Source: Microbacterium sp.
Lineage (GTDB): Bacteria; Actinomycetota; Actinomycetes; Actinomycetales; Microbacteriaceae
Direction: 5' to 3'
NCBI RefSeq assembly: GCF_026393345.1
Contig: NZ_JAPLAI010000036.1
Span: 64,218 to 100,310 of the forward strand
DNA length: 36,093 bases
Below the pieces are notes generated by a model. That model ran no database searches, was not told the origin of the DNA, and saw only the letters and a program-made list of their open reading frames with translations. The position numbers and the translations under genes are program-made. This document shows, one piece after another, positions 35,470 to 36,093 of the stretch (position 1 is the stretch's first letter; every line of letters starts with the position of its first letter).

Positions 35470-36093
35470 ATGGCCGCCGCATCCGAACGTCTCGACGTGC
35501 CGACTCAGACCGAATTCGATCCCGCTTCGGCGACGATCGCCGTCGTCACCTACAACCGCTCGGCGCTGCTGACCCGGTTGCTGGCGTCGATCGAGCGAAT
35601 GGATCCGAAGCCGGGCCACGTCGTCATCATCGACAACGCCTCCACCGACGACACCACCGACCTCGTCGAGTCCTATCGGGAGCGGCTCGGCACCGAGCTG
35701 GTCTACCGGCGGCTCGAGACGAACACCGGCGGATCCGGCGGATTCAGCGAGGGTATGCGCACGGCGTACGAGCTCGGCTCCACATGGATCTGGCTCATGG
35801 ACGACGACGTCGAGGTGCTCCCCGACGGTCTCGCCCGCATGGGCGCGTGGGCGCCGCGGTTCAAGAGCATCCAGGGCCGCAGATACGACTTCGACGGCAG
35901 CGAGTTTTACTGGCAGTACCGGATCGCCGACCGCATGGGCATCCCGATCCCGTTCGCCCCCTCCGGATTCGATGCGTCCGGCTTCAAGGAGATGAACTCG
36001 GGCTGCTTCGAGGGCATGTTCATCCACCGCGACATCGTGCAGCAGATCGGCCTGCCGGACCCGCGCTTCTTCATCTACTGGGACGACCAGACG
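35470..36093 (+). CDS. GT2 family glycosyltransferase (GlfT/rhamnosyltransferase-like), 5' part
   Basis: The first 208 residues are visible; the gene runs off the window. The fold starts with TIAVVTYNRSALLTRLL, then VVIIDNASTDDT, NTGGSGGFSEGM, and the metal and sugar-nucleotide motif WIWLMDDDVEVLPDG, all intact. NTGGSGGF is typical of galactofuranosyl- and rhamnosyltransferases that build actinobacterial surface polymers. Read together with the two ligase-like proteins, it begins a polysaccharide assembly locus that continues to the right. The last visible residues, FFIYWDDQT, lie in the acceptor/catalytic region. Confidence 0.88.
   Translation, partial: MAAASERLDVPTQTEFDPASATIAVVTYNRSALLTRLLASIERMDPKPGHVVIIDNASTDDTTDLVESYRERLGTELVYRRLETNTGGSGGFSEGMRTAYELGSTWIWLMDDDVEVLPDGLARMGAWAPRFKSIQGRRYDFDGSEFYWQYRIADRMGIPIPFAPSGFDASGFKEMNSGCFEGMFIHRDIVQQIGLPDPRFFIYWDDQT

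Noticed and set aside
33838..36027. A 729-residue open frame on the minus strand across the ligase-like and GT2 genes
   Set aside because: It is rich in Arg, Glu, Gly and His without domain motifs and lies opposite well-supported genes; typical of antisense frames in 70% GC DNA.

Overview
The window looks like chromosomal DNA of a high-GC actinobacterium, most likely Microbacteriaceae and probably Microbacterium. The inference rests on roughly 70% GC codon use, an mtrA-mtrB-lpqB locus, a WhiB2-type regulator, a DUF3499/zincin pair, an FurA-KatG pair, leaderless-type promoters, and a very frequent GGATGCGG/CCGCATCC octamer. No rRNA, tRNA, insertion sequence, prophage or CRISPR array is visible. 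Gene density is high; the longest gene-free stretch is about 240 bases.

Layout. (1) 42-4220, minus: a four-gene polyamine-type ABC importer (binding lipoprotein, ATPase, two permeases), divergent from an Lrp/AsnC regulator (4407-4865). (2) 4955-15508: the envelope and secretion block secA1, hpf, comF-like, lpqB, mtrB, mtrA, all minus. From memory this matches the Rv3240c-Rv3246c order of Mycobacterium tuberculosis. Two plus-strand genes, a PadR regulator and a coiled-coil/Gly-rich protein, sit between secA and hpf. (3) 15652-20909, plus: five tightly packed genes (polytopic membrane protein, DUF4129, DUF4350, MoxR AAA+ ATPase, DUF58), a MoxR-vWA type chaperone operon. (4) 20910-24107: katG and furA on the minus strand, bracketed by repeats and long hairpins. 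(5) 24108-25929: a divergent SpoIIM-like/RDD membrane protein pair that in mycobacteria adjoins the MoxR/DUF58 genes directly; here katG-furA separates them. (6) 25957-32678: DUF3499, a zincin-fold protein without HExxH, DUF5719, a 958-residue GT2/membrane protein, a WhiB2-like regulator and manA. This resembles the Rv3255c-Rv3260c region. (7) 32720-36093, plus: two tandem O-antigen-ligase-like membrane proteins and the 5' part of a GT2 glycosyltransferase, the start of a surface-polysaccharide locus that continues beyond the window.

How they fit together. Most of the window concerns the cell envelope: protein export (SecA), envelope two-component signalling (MtrAB-LpqB), a MoxR chaperone system with membrane partners, mannose-6-phosphate supply (ManA), glycosyltransferases and polymer ligases, and a WhiB2-like cell-division/envelope regulator.

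The most unusual points are: a WhiB2-like protein with only three of the four cluster cysteines; a zincin-family protein lacking all HExxH residues; a GT2-type membrane protein whose expected Asp-rich metal motif is reduced to one Asp; the katG-furA insertion flanked by inverted repeats; and eight genes with a TA-N3-T box 6-9 bases before the start codon, suggesting leaderless mRNAs.
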